From NCBI RefSeq assembly GCF_000379765.1, contig NZ_KB903463.1:1-42449 (forward strand): a DNA stretch of 42,449 bases, in the 5' to 3' direction. This document shows positions 7,197 through 16,233 of the stretch, one piece after another. The translations under genes and the position numbers were made by a program. Position 1 is the stretch's first letter. Each line of letters starts with the position of its first letter. Origin of the DNA: Flexithrix dorotheae DSM 6795 (GTDB lineage Bacteria > Bacteroidota > Bacteroidia > Cytophagales > Flammeovirgaceae). Under the pieces are notes generated by a model that was given only the letters and a program-made list of their open reading frames with translations, did no database searches and was not told the origin of the DNA.

Positions 7197-10100
7197 ATGA
7201 AAAATAGCAATTTCCTAAAACTGATAGTATTCAGTTTTATCGGGATACTCATCTCTTTTAATTTAAGTGCACAAACTTCATCAAAAACTTTTGAATTAAG
7301 GTATTTCACCAATGATCCGAAAGCAAATGGGGAAACTGATTTTAAAGGGGAGACCGAATATCTGAGTGTAGAACAAAGAGTAGAATACCTGAAACATTAT
7401 GCCGATTATGCCAGCCGGTTTTTCAAAGATCAGGAATTTAATACCAAAGTGGTAGAAGATAGTGAAGTGGAAAATGCCTTAAGCAAAATCAAACCGCAGC
7501 CTTTGCCGGAAGTAAGAAAACGAATTCCCCTGGAAAATTGGAAATGGCTGGGTTACAAAGAAGGACAGGCAGAGGAGAGAACCGTTGAATTGAATAAATG
7601 GGCTGGGAAAACAGGTTTATCCATTGAAAAGGGAGTTTTAAATTTCAATGTGGATAAAAAACTGAAGTTTGAATTTCCTTCCCAAAGCTGGAGATCTACT
7701 TTTCGCTGGAAAGTAAAACCAGTGAGCAATAATGAGGAAATTGTATTTGAATTTTCCGATAAGGAAATTGTGAAAGCCACTACTTTAGGTTTCGGAGCCT
7801 CTGGAAAATTCTTCTATTACACTGCCAATAATGAAAAAGTAGAAACCGGAAGTTATAAGGCCAATGAGTGGTACAATTTTAAACTGGAATTGGATTTTGC
7901 TGCTTTTAAAAGAGGACAGGATTTAGTAAGGTATAATCTTTATGTAAATGATGAAAAAATAGCTGATTATATACCCATGCAACGAGTAGTTACAGAAGGA
8001 GTTGGCTATGCGACAGGATTTACCAGTATTCCTTTTGTGAATACATTTACCATAAAAGGCAAAAAGAGATTACAAATAGATGATATCTGGGGAGTAGGTT
8101 ATCATCTTACCGGAAGAGAAACTTATCCGTACACAGTAGAAACTTTCCTGGATGAAAATTTTGAAATCAAACCCAATATTGCTGACTGGCAAAAAGCTGT
8201 CTATGAAGATTCTTTATGGCAATCGGATAAATTACCGATTGTCCATGGAAGTGAGAGACATACTTTGGAAGATCTTTATCTCAGGAAAAATATTACGGTT
8301 GGGAAATTTACCAAGGCATTTTTAAATATAGAAACCCTTGATCCGGGAGGAGAAATCTGGGTGAATGGAGAAGTGGTAGCGGTTGTTAATAACAAGCATC
8401 CTATCAGGTTAGATATCTCTAATTTTCTTAAAAAGGATGAGGAAAACCAACTGGCGATAAAGGTCAGAAGTTTTTATATCAAAGAAGGGGTGGCGGAAAT
8501 TATGCCTCACTCTTCTCTGGATATGAATGTGGGTTGGTTTGCCGGAAGAATGTCTTTGGATTTAGTAGCAGATACACAAATTGAAGAAGTGCTGATGTAT
8601 ACTAAATCACTTGATGCTACAAAAGCGGTACTTCATGCTAAAGTAAATATCAATAATCAGCATTGGGTTTCTTTCAGGGGAAATGCTGAAATAAAGGTTT
8701 ATCCCTGGTTTCCAACTGAAGCGGCAAATCCGGTTGCTACCGATGAATTTCCAATTGTGGTGGGCAACGGTCTGGTAGAATTTGAAAAGGACATCACGAT
8801 TACCAACCCAATTCCATGGACAAGTGATAATCCGACTTTATACAAAATTCATGTTGTACTGAAAAATTCGGAAGGGAAACCAGTGGATGATTATGTGGTT
8901 ACTACAGGAATCAGAACCATAAGTCAGGTAGGGGGAAGTTTCCGGCTAAATGGGAAAACTTCAATGCTCAATGGCGCTCAGATTATGGGATTCAGAGGTC
9001 CTGAGGAAAATATGCTGAAGTGGGTAAGATGTGCTCCTGCAGAATGGCTGGCCAAAGAAATTCTGATGATAAAGAAAATGAATGGCAACTTTTTGAGGGT
9101 GCATGTGCATGGCTATGAATTTCCTTCTTCTAACATCAATGATCCGAGACTTTGTGAGATGGCAGATCAGTTGGGGATGATGATGGCTTGGGGAACGCCT
9201 TCGTGGGTAAGAACCGGCAAAGGCTGGGGACAGATTGATTTTGAAGGTTATCCCAAATACATGAAACAGGTTTATAACCATCCAAGTATTGTGATTTGGG
9301 AAGCAGCTAATCATACCCAAAGTTTTAAGAGAATAGATTTACAAGAGTCTAATATTTTCTGTGAAAAAGTACACAATACAATATATCCACTTGATCCGAG
9401 CCGATTAATTTCTTTGAATTCATATATCAAACATCTGCATTTTGGAAATGATGAAGGGACTATAGATCAGCAAGGAAATTCAATTACCCCTTCACCAGCC
9501 TGGACAGGTCCTATGGTTACAAGAGGGAATCAGGATGGTATTACAGGTTATAAGGCCAACTGGACTAATCTCAGAAAATGGCCTAATGATTATTTCAAAA
9601 GTTTTCTGGAAAGTAAAGAAAGGGCATATTTTAACTTTGAACACGAGGAATCGATGGGACAGCCCAACTGGAATCTGGTAAAAGGTAAACCCTGGTATAA
9701 ACTACATTCTTACGAATGGGAATACGATGAAGGAACTATTGGCAGAAAACTGAATTTGGACGAATGGAAGGAGAGTCAGGCATGGCAGGCTTTCAGTGCC
9801 TGGGAGTCCATGAAAAAACAAAGATGGCTGGGTTATGACGGATTTTCCTGGTGTTGTTTGCATGGCGGAGCCAATAGTGTGACTTATAAAAAACCACTTA
9901 TTGATTATCAGGGACACGCTAAATTGGCTTATTGGACAAACAAAATGGTTTTCCAGAAAAATATTGGTGGCAGTGCTAATGTAGATTTGGTTTATGGTCC
10001 TGAAGATGAAATTAAACCTATTGTCATTCATTGGGGAGATAAAAAAAGTGCCTCTCTTACAGTAATTGTAAAGACAAAAGATGGAAAAACCATTGCCGAA

Positions 10101-10214
10101 AAGCAATACAACAATATTGAAATAGAGGGTGAAAGAGGAAGTGTGGAACTGGAAGCTTTTAAACCAACAGTTCCCGAAGAAGGATTTTATATCATTGAAT
10201 ATGATTTGAAATAA
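7197..10214 (+). CDS. GH2-like glycoside hydrolase with atypical acid/base residue
   Basis: The 1005-residue secreted protein (signal peptide to about residue 25, ending NLSAQ) has an N-terminal concanavalin-like region (about 110-310). Next come a GH2 sugar-binding jelly roll (about 345-460, with LDPGGEIWVNGEVVAVV), an immunoglobulin-like linker, and a TIM barrel (about 580-920, starting FRLNGKTSMLNGAQIMG). In GH2 enzymes the acid/base sits in a W-x-x-x-N-E motif. Here the equivalent reads IWEAANH (W701, E702, N705, H706), so the catalytic Glu position is His. A candidate nucleophile region is YFNFEHEESMG (E815 or E817). It could have shifted catalysis to E702, use another mechanism, or be a binding protein. 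It follows the lyase-like propeller and precedes an AraC regulator. Length is usual for GH2. The family assignment is good; activity is uncertain. Confidence 0.75.
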   Translation: MKNSNFLKLIVFSFIGILISFNLSAQTSSKTFELRYFTNDPKANGETDFKGETEYLSVEQRVEYLKHYADYASRFFKDQEFNTKVVEDSEVENALSKIKPQPLPEVRKRIPLENWKWLGYKEGQAEERTVELNKWAGKTGLSIEKGVLNFNVDKKLKFEFPSQSWRSTFRWKVKPVSNNEEIVFEFSDKEIVKATTLGFGASGKFFYYTANNEKVETGSYKANEWYNFKLELDFAAFKRGQDLVRYNLYVNDEKIADYIPMQRVVTEGVGYATGFTSIPFVNTFTIKGKKRLQIDDIWGVGYHLTGRETYPYTVETFLDENFEIKPNIADWQKAVYEDSLWQSDKLPIVHGSERHTLEDLYLRKNITVGKFTKAFLNIETLDPGGEIWVNGEVVAVVNNKHPIRLDISNFLKKDEENQLAIKVRSFYIKEGVAEIMPHSSLDMNVGWFAGRMSLDLVADTQIEEVLMYTKSLDATKAVLHAKVNINNQHWVSFRGNAEIKVYPWFPTEAANPVATDEFPIVVGNGLVEFEKDITITNPIPWTSDNPTLYKIHVVLKNSEGKPVDDYVVTTGIRTISQVGGSFRLNGKTSMLNGAQIMGFRGPEENMLKWVRCAPAEWLAKEILMIKKMNGNFLRVHVHGYEFPSSNINDPRLCEMADQLGMMMAWGTPSWVRTGKGWGQIDFEGYPKYMKQVYNHPSIVIWEAANHTQSFKRIDLQESNIFCEKVHNTIYPLDPSRLISLNSYIKHLHFGNDEGTIDQQGNSITPSPAWTGPMVTRGNQDGITGYKANWTNLRKWPNDYFKSFLESKERAYFNFEHEESMGQPNWNLVKGKPWYKLHSYEWEYDEGTIGRKLNLDEWKESQAWQAFSAWESMKKQRWLGYDGFSWCCLHGGANSVTYKKPLIDYQGHAKLAYWTNKMVFQKNIGGSANVDLVYGPEDEIKPIVIHWGDKKSASLTVIVKTKDGKTIAEKQYNNIEIEGERGSVELEAFKPTVPEEGFYIIEYDLK

Positions 10215-10367
10215 TAAGCAACGGCATACTATGATGAATAAAATAGATTTAATAAATCTTTAAAAGATTTATTTTAAAAAGATAGCTTAAGGTAATCATT
10301 TCCATGGAAATAGATCTAGTTCTTCCATGGATCATTTTTTTAAATTAAAAAGACTAATTTTACCTAT

Positions 10368-11237
10368 ATGAAAGCTGTTTTTCTTGAAAGAAATACCCGA
10401 AATATTAAACAATCCTTTGATTTTACCGAAGCTAAAAAATCACATTTATACAGTAAATATCATTATCATAGTGATTTAGAACTAAATTATATAGTTAAGG
10501 GGGAAGGAACTCGATTTATTGGGGATAATGTTGAACCCTTCACGGATGGAGACATGGCTTTAATTGGTCCTAACCTACCACATGTATGGAAAAATAGTGC
10601 GTCATACTTTGAAGGGAATGCTGATCTTGAATGTGAAGTGATAAATTTCCATTTTGAAAAAGATTTCATGGGACATGATTTTTTCAATAAACCTGAACTA
10701 CAGGAGGTCAATCAGTTTTTGAATTTGGCAAAAAGGGGTTTGGCCATTACAGGAAAAACAAGAGAACAAATAGCCCTTATTCTGGAAAGGATGAAATCTT
10801 ACAAACCTAACTACCGTTTACTGTCCTTATTGGAAATACTCAATATAATTGCTGAATCTAAAGAAATCAGATTGTTGGCCAGTCCGGGTTTTGTGGAGTC
10901 CTTTGGTCCTAATAAAAATGACCGCATCAATATTATTTATAATTATATTTTCAACAATTTCACTACCGATTTATCCTTAGAAGATGCCGCCAAGGAAGCC
11001 TGTATGAATAAAACTGCTTTTTGCAGGTTTTTTAAATTGAAAACAGGGAAAACATATAGTCTTTTTGTAAATGAAATCAGGCTGAACTATGCCAAAAGAT
11101 TATTAATGGATCCCACTTATTCAATCACTCAAATAGGTTTTGAGTCGGGTTATAAGAATCTGACTTACTTTAACAGGCAATTCCAGAAATATTTTGGAAA
11201 ATCCCCCAGAGACTATCGCAAAGAATTTGTCTCATAA
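10368..11237 (+). CDS. AraC family transcriptional regulator
   Basis: The 289-residue protein has an N-terminal cupin-like sensor domain (about 25-110, with SKYHYHSDLELNYIVKGEGT and a GDMALIGPNLPHVW metal/sugar-pocket loop). Its C-terminal double helix-turn-helix lies at about 190-287: SLEDAAKEACMNKTAFCRFF, then SITQIGFESGYKNLTYFNRQ and FGKSPRDYRKEF. Regulators of this layout usually activate neighbouring sugar-utilisation genes on binding an oligosaccharide or monosaccharide. It sits between the GH2-like and clan GH-A genes on the same strand with spacers of about 150 and 240 bases, so it probably controls this cluster. Start at ATG 10368. Confidence 0.9.
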   Translation: MKAVFLERNTRNIKQSFDFTEAKKSHLYSKYHYHSDLELNYIVKGEGTRFIGDNVEPFTDGDMALIGPNLPHVWKNSASYFEGNADLECEVINFHFEKDFMGHDFFNKPELQEVNQFLNLAKRGLAITGKTREQIALILERMKSYKPNYRLLSLLEILNIIAESKEIRLLASPGFVESFGPNKNDRINIIYNYIFNNFTTDLSLEDAAKEACMNKTAFCRFFKLKTGKTYSLFVNEIRLNYAKRLLMDPTYSITQIGFESGYKNLTYFNRQFQKYFGKSPRDYRKEFVS

Positions 11238-11250
11238 GTACCGAAGTTCC

Positions 11251-11283
11251 ACTTCGTGTATCAATTCTACCCAAACACGAAGT
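11251..11283 (+). terminator. Stem-loop after the AraC gene
   Basis: ACTTCGTGT (11251-11259) and ACACGAAGT (11275-11283) form a perfect 9-bp stem with a 15-base loop, followed by TATTTTAAG. It begins 14 bases after the stop codon. The loop is long and the T-run weak, so it is a plausible but not strong terminator. Confidence 0.45.
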
Positions 11284-11476
11284 TATTTTAAGTATTATAT
11301 ACACTTAAAATTATTATAAAGTCATCATGAAGCAAATATAGTGTTGATTATTGCAAACTGACTTTGTGTATTCCTGTTTTCCATTCCCTTATTTTGCTTT
11401 CATCTAAACTAATAAAAGTGGCTGCTATAAATCATCCCTGCTTTATCGCATGATTTTTCCCACTTAAAACAAAACT

Positions 11477-12907
11477 ATGAAAATGAGGAATAAGTTATAC
11501 ATTTTACTTTTTTGTATTGCCCATTTAGCCTGCACTGAAGAAGTTCCTGCTTTAAAAGATATAGGTAAAGTTAAAGTAAAAAAAGCCAAAGACATTGAGG
11601 GTTCGGATTTATGGATTGGGGGTGAGGTTTTGGATCGTGATTTATGCAGTTATGATGCTTACAAGGAATATCTCGGAACGTTAGCTGCAAAAAAGATCAG
11701 GCTGCAGAGTGGCTGGGCGAAAACAGAAAAGGAGAGAGGAGTCTATGATTTTGCCTGGCTGGATCATATTGTGGATGATGCGATATCAAGAGGAGTTCAA
11801 CCCTGGATTCAGATCAGTTATGGGAATCCCATTTACCCGGGAAGTGGCGGGGTGAGTTTAAGCCAGGGATTAATTACTTCCGATGAAGCGCTTGATGCTT
11901 ATGCCAATTACAGCACAACTTTGGTCAACCATTTCAAGGATAGGGTAAATGAGTGGGAAGTTTGGAATGAAGCCGATCACCGTTTCAATAGAGCTATGGG
12001 GCATGGGGAATTGTTATATGCCAAAATGTTTGAAAAATCAGCTGATGCCATTCGGGCAGCACAACCAGATGCTAAAATTATCGCACTTTCCATTGCCGGA
12101 GTTGGCAGAGTGGAATTCGTAGGCGGATTTTTTGATTACCTGAAAGAAAGGGGAAAAGTGGATTTGGTAGATGTCGTTTCTTTTCATGGCTATCCCCGAA
12201 ATCCTGATGGAAATTTTAATGCAGTAAAAAGATTGGTAAATACCACCCAAAAATACAGTGATAAAATTGAATTTTGGCAGGGGGAAACGGGATGTCCTTC
12301 TTCCTTGGGTTCCACAGGCGCATTGTCAAAATATCCCTGGACAGAAGCTTCACAAGCGAAATGGAACAGTAGACGGGCACTGGCTCATTTGGGTAGGGGA
12401 ATTCCTTTCAGTCTTTTCCTGCTATCGGAATTTGTGTATAATGATACCACCCGAAAAGGACTAAACACCAAAGGGATTTTGAAAATTAATGAAGAAGATT
12501 TTTCTGTGGTTCGTCCAAAACCGGCTTATTTCGCTTATCAACATCTTACATCGGTATTCAATCACGAATTGACCTTAAGCAATGAAAACAATTTAGAGGT
12601 AGCCAGTGATAGCAGTGTTTCCATTTTTAACTGGAAAAATGCTGAAAGTTTGCCTGTAATTGCCTACTGGACTGATGCTTCCATTCCTGCAGATAACGAT
12701 ACTTTTCATGAAATAAAAATTACTGTCAATCCGGAAATAAAACAGCCTGTGTTGGTGAATGTAATATCGGGTAAAGTGCAGCAAATTGGCCCAGGTCTGA
12801 TTGAAAAAAATGGGGATAAAGTTATATACAAACTTCCCTGCTATGATGCTCCTATGCTGCTCACAGATTTGAAGGCGATTGAGATTGACAATATGGCAGG
12901 GGAATAA
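11477..12907 (+). CDS. Clan GH-A glycoside hydrolase lipoprotein (GH39/GH5-like)
   Basis: The 476-residue protein starts with a lipoprotein signal (LLFCIAHLAC), so it is anchored in a membrane. The body is a single TIM barrel of clan GH-A type. KKIRLQSGWAKTEKERGVYD lies near the first strands. The acid/base glutamate is at E165 in WEVWNEAD, the sugar-binding loop is VSFHGYPRNPDG, and the nucleophile is at E270 in FWQGETGCPS. The two glutamates at the ends of strands 4 and 7 and the ERGVYDF segment recall GH39 and GH5/GH10 enzymes (beta-xylosidase, endo-beta-glycanase). I cannot assign a family. A beta-sandwich tail follows (about 370-476). Start is ATG 11477, or ATG 11483 if the start context shared with other genes here is used. 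Confidence 0.75.
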   Translation: MKMRNKLYILLFCIAHLACTEEVPALKDIGKVKVKKAKDIEGSDLWIGGEVLDRDLCSYDAYKEYLGTLAAKKIRLQSGWAKTEKERGVYDFAWLDHIVDDAISRGVQPWIQISYGNPIYPGSGGVSLSQGLITSDEALDAYANYSTTLVNHFKDRVNEWEVWNEADHRFNRAMGHGELLYAKMFEKSADAIRAAQPDAKIIALSIAGVGRVEFVGGFFDYLKERGKVDLVDVVSFHGYPRNPDGNFNAVKRLVNTTQKYSDKIEFWQGETGCPSSLGSTGALSKYPWTEASQAKWNSRRALAHLGRGIPFSLFLLSEFVYNDTTRKGLNTKGILKINEEDFSVVRPKPAYFAYQHLTSVFNHELTLSNENNLEVASDSSVSIFNWKNAESLPVIAYWTDASIPADNDTFHEIKITVNPEIKQPVLVNVISGKVQQIGPGLIEKNGDKVIYKLPCYDAPMLLTDLKAIEIDNMAGE

Positions 12908-12986
12908 TTGAGATAAAAATTGGAAGTCGCAGCAGGGTCGGCATTTATGCGCTAAGGGTTGGACACATCTTGTAATCCAGTCCCAG

Positions 12987-13010
12987 CGGGGTCTGTTGCA
13001 AACGACCCCG
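12987..13010. repeat. REP-like hairpin with GTTGCAAAC core
   Basis: CGGGGTC (12987-12993) and GACCCCG (13004-13010) form a perfect 7-bp GC-rich stem. The loop contains GTTGCAAAC, the core also present at 7052 and 17039. The surrounding 230-bp spacer (12908-13139) has no ORF. A partial copy, GGGTCTGTTGCAAA, lies at 40092-40105. It may help terminate the gene before it. Confidence 0.6.
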
Positions 13011-13139
13011 CGTGCTAGTACCGAGAAAGGGTGCCTTAACGCAGGTTTCTCTTACGAGTAACCCTAGGAAGGAAATATAACTTGAATTAACTCTTCAAGA
13101 GTTGTCCATAAAATAATTCATCTAAATACTAAATTTGAA

Positions 13140-14489
13140 ATGAAAAAGAGATTACTAATAATCATTTTTTCCCTATGCACCATATTGTCTAGTGCGCAGG
13201 AGAATGCTAAGGAAAAAATTGCTACCATGAAACATTATCCTTTTGTAGGAGGATACAATGAGGACAGTATGTGGAGTGCGGTTTACGGGGCAAAAAGTGG
13301 GAAAATTTATATTGGGTTATGCACTCATGCCGAAGCGGCTCACTTTTATGAATTCGATCCGGAAACTGAAACCATGCGCCATATTGTAGACTTAACAGTG
13401 CTGCATGAAGAAAGAGGAAAAGGGATTAATACACAGGGAAAAATTCACGTGAGAATGGGTGAAGACAATGAGGGAAATATCTATTTTGCCGGCTTAAATG
13501 AAGATACAGGACCGGAAAGTATTGACCCCAGTAGTTACTTAGGACCATTTTGGTACAAATATGATGTGAAGAAAGATAAGGTGGAAGCGCTTGGCAGAAT
13601 CAACCGCCACTTTGGTTTATTGGGGATGATTATGGACCCTAAATATATGTGTCTGTATGGACTGGCAGAGGATGGACATTTATACAAACATGACATCGCC
13701 CAAAAGGAGACTTATGATTTGGGCAGGGTAGATGACTGGGATATATGCCGAACTATTTTTGCTGATGATGAAGGCAATGTTTACGGTTCTTTTCCGGTTG
13801 GTCAGATTTGGAAATATGATGTGCAAAAAAATGAAGTAATTGATTATCCAAATATCCGACTGAAATATGACCTTCGGGTATTACCCAGAACAATGTCCAA
13901 ACCAATGATTGACAGAAAAGTGATCTGGAGGGTAATTGAATGGGATCCCGTAGATAAAGTGGCTTATGGCATCATGGGAGGTAGTTCAACTTTATTCAAA
14001 TACGATCCGCATAAAGGAGATGAAGGAGAAATTACCTACCTGACCAAACTTTGCGCTCCCCAATATTGGGAAGAAGCTGACCCAAGACAAATTCCCTTCG
14101 CTACACTTACGCTTACCATGAGCAAAGAACATAAACTGTATTATGCACCAACTGCTTCGGGTTCATTCGATTATGTGGGAAATTCCTGGGATGTACACGA
14201 TGAGGAGAAGTTCACCGCCAAACTTGCCGGAGGATATTTTCCACCTGTTTCAGCATTAATTACCTATGATCCTGAAACCGGAAAAAGGGAAAACCTTGGT
14301 TTGATGAAAACCACAGAAGGCAATATGGTTTTGGGACTTGGAGGCGCCTGCACCGGGCAAAAAGATGGAAAGATTTATTTTGTTGGGGCAATTGAAGAAA
14401 AAGACCCGAAAAAACAAGTGGGTAAAGTAGCCAGACGATATCCATTCAGCATGGGGCTGGTTTCCTGGGATCCGAAAAATGAGAAATAA
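13140..14489 (+). CDS. Secreted beta-propeller protein, unknown function
   Basis: The 449-residue protein has a Sec signal (to about residue 19, SSAQ) and is built from repeated units of the form G-K-I-Y-x-G, then F/Y-x-Y/F-D-P. Examples are GKIYIGLCTHAEAAHFYEFD, NEGNIYFAGLNED, GHLYKHDIAQKETYDLG and STLFKYDPHKGDEG. This is a beta-propeller of the kind seen in virginiamycin B lyase-like and periplasmic sensor propellers. Two segments look active-site-like: VLPRTMSKPMIDRKVIWRVI (about 246) and PFATLTLTMSKEHKLYYAPT (about 320). I cannot name the family. Its place among glycosidases, beside a second propeller and a sulfatase, suggests a polysaccharide lyase or glycan-binding role. Start at ATG 13140. 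Confidence 0.6.
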   Translation: MKKRLLIIIFSLCTILSSAQENAKEKIATMKHYPFVGGYNEDSMWSAVYGAKSGKIYIGLCTHAEAAHFYEFDPETETMRHIVDLTVLHEERGKGINTQGKIHVRMGEDNEGNIYFAGLNEDTGPESIDPSSYLGPFWYKYDVKKDKVEALGRINRHFGLLGMIMDPKYMCLYGLAEDGHLYKHDIAQKETYDLGRVDDWDICRTIFADDEGNVYGSFPVGQIWKYDVQKNEVIDYPNIRLKYDLRVLPRTMSKPMIDRKVIWRVIEWDPVDKVAYGIMGGSSTLFKYDPHKGDEGEITYLTKLCAPQYWEEADPRQIPFATLTLTMSKEHKLYYAPTASGSFDYVGNSWDVHDEEKFTAKLAGGYFPPVSALITYDPETGKRENLGLMKTTEGNMVLGLGGACTGQKDGKIYFVGAIEEKDPKKQVGKVARRYPFSMGLVSWDPKNEK

Positions 14490-14508
14490 ATTTGAAGGAA
14501 CAGGCTAT

Positions 14509-14559
14509 CATCCTTGTTTCCGAACGAGGATGTCCGAGAATTGCGTTTGTAACGCAATT
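14509..14559. repeat. Two adjacent REP-like hairpins
   Basis: CATCCTTGTT (14509-14518) pairs with AACGAGGATG (14523-14532) with one G-T pair, almost the same stem as the hairpin at 17032. AATTGCGTT-TGT-AACGCAATT (14539-14559) is a perfect 9-bp stem. Both lie in the 118-bp gap between the two propeller genes. Confidence 0.6.
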
Positions 14560-14607
14560 TCCCAATTGGCTAAAAAACAATTTGAAGTCCATTAAAAAAT
14601 TGCAAAA

Positions 14608-15930
14608 ATGACAAACTCAATATATAGATTAATATTTTCCATAATCATTATCTCTACATTATCTTCTGTAGCGGTTTTTGCCCAAAAGTGGGTGAACCCA
14701 AATTTTATGGCACATCGGCTGGATTACCGGGATTTGGGCTACCCGGCTGCCAATGAAATAGAAGCTGACAATTCGCCAATAGCCGCTTTATTAGGGCATT
14801 CTAATGGAAGAATTTATGGAGCAACTACCGGAAAACAATCCTATTTAATCGCATTTGACCAAAGGGTAAACAAAGTGTTGCCATTGGGAAAAATTGCCAG
14901 TGAAGAAGGGGTGTTCCACAGCATAGTGGAAGGTCCGGATGGATTGGTTTACATTGGCACGGGAAAAAATGAATTAAAGAAATTACATTTAACCAAGGAT
15001 ATTCCCGGTGGCAGAAGAACCATAGAAGATCAGTTGTGGAAAGACATTCAAAATAAATATAAGGATTATGCTGGTGGTCATATATATGTTTATGATCCTG
15101 AAAAAGGAGATGGGGAAGCCTACCTGAATGAAGATCAGGCTAAGGTAACGGACTTGGGAATTCCCGTTCCCAAAAATTCCATTTATTGCATGGTGGCTGA
15201 TGGTGAAAATGGGAAAATTTATGGGATAACTTATCCCGATGCTCACTTTTTTGAATTGGACCTGGCGTCTAAAAAACTGAAAGATCACGGTGCCTGGTTA
15301 GAAAAATTGTCTTATGCCGGACCTGAAAGGTATTTGAGAAGTGTTCCCAGATCATTGGTTGTAGGCAAAGACGGAAAAGTATATTCTTCTGGTGATGATG
15401 GCTTAATTACAGTTTTCAATCCTGAAAAGGCTACTATCAGCCAGCTTAATTTAAGAATTCCCGGAGAATACTGGGAAGCCTGGAATTACAATGGATTTCC
15501 GGTAATTGACCAGATGGTGAAAAAGGATTCTCTAATTTATGGTGGCACTAGTGATGGCTTTATTTTTCAATTGGATATTAGCAAAAATAAAATCCTGAAT
15601 TTGGGGAAACCAAGGTGGGGAAGAAGGGTGAGAGCCATGGCATTAGGCAATGATGAAGCCGTTTATATGATTTGCGGAGAATGGGAAGATGTTTGTAAAA
15701 TGTACAGTTTTGATACGAGCAACAAGCAAAATGGCTTTACAGAATTTGGTGTTTTGGGCGTAGATCGCAGTCCTTATTATGCCAAAAGACCTTACCAGTT
15801 CGATTATATGGTGAAGGGAACTGATGGAACTATTTTTATTGGTGAAAGTGACCGGAGGGCGAAATTATTCATTTACCAGCCGGGAGGAGGTGTTTTTGAT
15901 GGGACTTTAAATTCCTCAAACCCCAGGTAA
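14608..15930 (+). CDS. Secreted beta-propeller protein, unknown function
   Basis: The 440-residue protein has a Sec signal (ending VAVFAQ) and several propeller blades: SNGRIYGATTGKQSYLIAFD, PDGLVYIGTGKNELKKL, GHIYVYDPEKGDG, NGKIYGITYPDAHFFELD, DGKVYSSGDDGLITVFNPEK and DGTIFIGESDRRAKLFIYQP. The blade pattern matches the preceding protein, but identity is low, so the pair are at best distant relatives. Charged aromatic loops (YAGPERYLRSVPRSLVVG and IPGEYWEAWNYNGFPVIDQM) could form a glycan site. The gene follows the other propeller by 118 bases and precedes a CBM9-like lipoprotein. Function is not known; binding or lyase activity in the same polysaccharide pathway is inferred from context. Start at ATG 14608. 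Confidence 0.6.
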   Translation: MTNSIYRLIFSIIIISTLSSVAVFAQKWVNPNFMAHRLDYRDLGYPAANEIEADNSPIAALLGHSNGRIYGATTGKQSYLIAFDQRVNKVLPLGKIASEEGVFHSIVEGPDGLVYIGTGKNELKKLHLTKDIPGGRRTIEDQLWKDIQNKYKDYAGGHIYVYDPEKGDGEAYLNEDQAKVTDLGIPVPKNSIYCMVADGENGKIYGITYPDAHFFELDLASKKLKDHGAWLEKLSYAGPERYLRSVPRSLVVGKDGKVYSSGDDGLITVFNPEKATISQLNLRIPGEYWEAWNYNGFPVIDQMVKKDSLIYGGTSDGFIFQLDISKNKILNLGKPRWGRRVRAMALGNDEAVYMICGEWEDVCKMYSFDTSNKQNGFTEFGVLGVDRSPYYAKRPYQFDYMVKGTDGTIFIGESDRRAKLFIYQPGGGVFDGTLNSSNPR

Positions 15931-15994
15931 GTGGTTGGACAGAAATAACTACCTTATAATTTGTCACTACTGATTGATAGTGGGATGTAGTTAC

Positions 15995-16230
15995 TCAATA
16001 TTAAAAAAGTACAGGTATTACTGGACAATATTAATCTAAGATGGAAATTTTCCATCCGAGATCTACTTTGTTACTACTTATAATGATAGCTAAAAACCTC
16101 CCCTGTATCCCCTCCAGAGGGGAAAAACGCATTTCCCCCTCGTTGAGGGGGCTAGGGGGAGGAAATTAATATTATAAGTTTATATACCCTAATTTTTAAA
16201 AATGTTCAATATTAAATAAGTACAGGTACT
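15995..16230. repeat. 25-bp imperfect direct repeats 211 bp apart
   Basis: TCAATATTAAA(A/T)AAGTACAG recurs at 15995 and 16206, continuing as GGTATT and GGTACT. The copies frame the folded element at 16097-16162. The second copy ends 3 bases before the ATG of the CBM9-like gene. Together these fill the 303-bp gap at 15931-16233, which holds no ORF. Confidence 0.6.
16097..16162. repeat. GC-rich three-way-junction (cruciform) element
   Basis: An outer stem CCTCCCC (16097-16103) with GGGGAGG (16156-16162) encloses two perfect hairpins: CCCCTC-CA-GAGGGG (16109-16122) and CCCCCTC-GTT-GAGGGGG (16135-16151). This cloverleaf arrangement of C-runs and G-runs stands out sharply from the AT-rich surroundings. 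It resembles small intergenic elements frequent in Bacteroidota genomes. Confidence 0.7.
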
Positions 16231-16232
16231 TA
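16217..16232. promoter_or_regulatory. Palindrome abutting the CBM9-like start codon
   Basis: TAAGTA-CAGG-TACTTA is a perfect 6-bp inverted repeat with a four-base loop, ending one base before ATG 16234. In mRNA it would fold across the ribosome landing site; in DNA it could be an operator. The upstream direct-repeat copy keeps only part of it (AAGTACAGGTATT). Confidence 0.4.
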
Positions 16233-16233
16233 G

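Noticed and set aside
8961-9320. Minus-strand open frame of 119 codons
   Set aside because: It is antisense to the GH2-like barrel, has His/Arg-rich low-complexity text and no plausible start signal.
12038-12784. Several short open frames over the clan GH-A gene
   Set aside because: They are shadows in other frames of a gene with clear catalytic motifs.
15995-16230. Reading the 25-bp repeats as transposon target-site duplications
   Set aside because: They are too long and imperfect for a usual target-site duplication, and no transposase or matching terminal inverted repeats are present between them.
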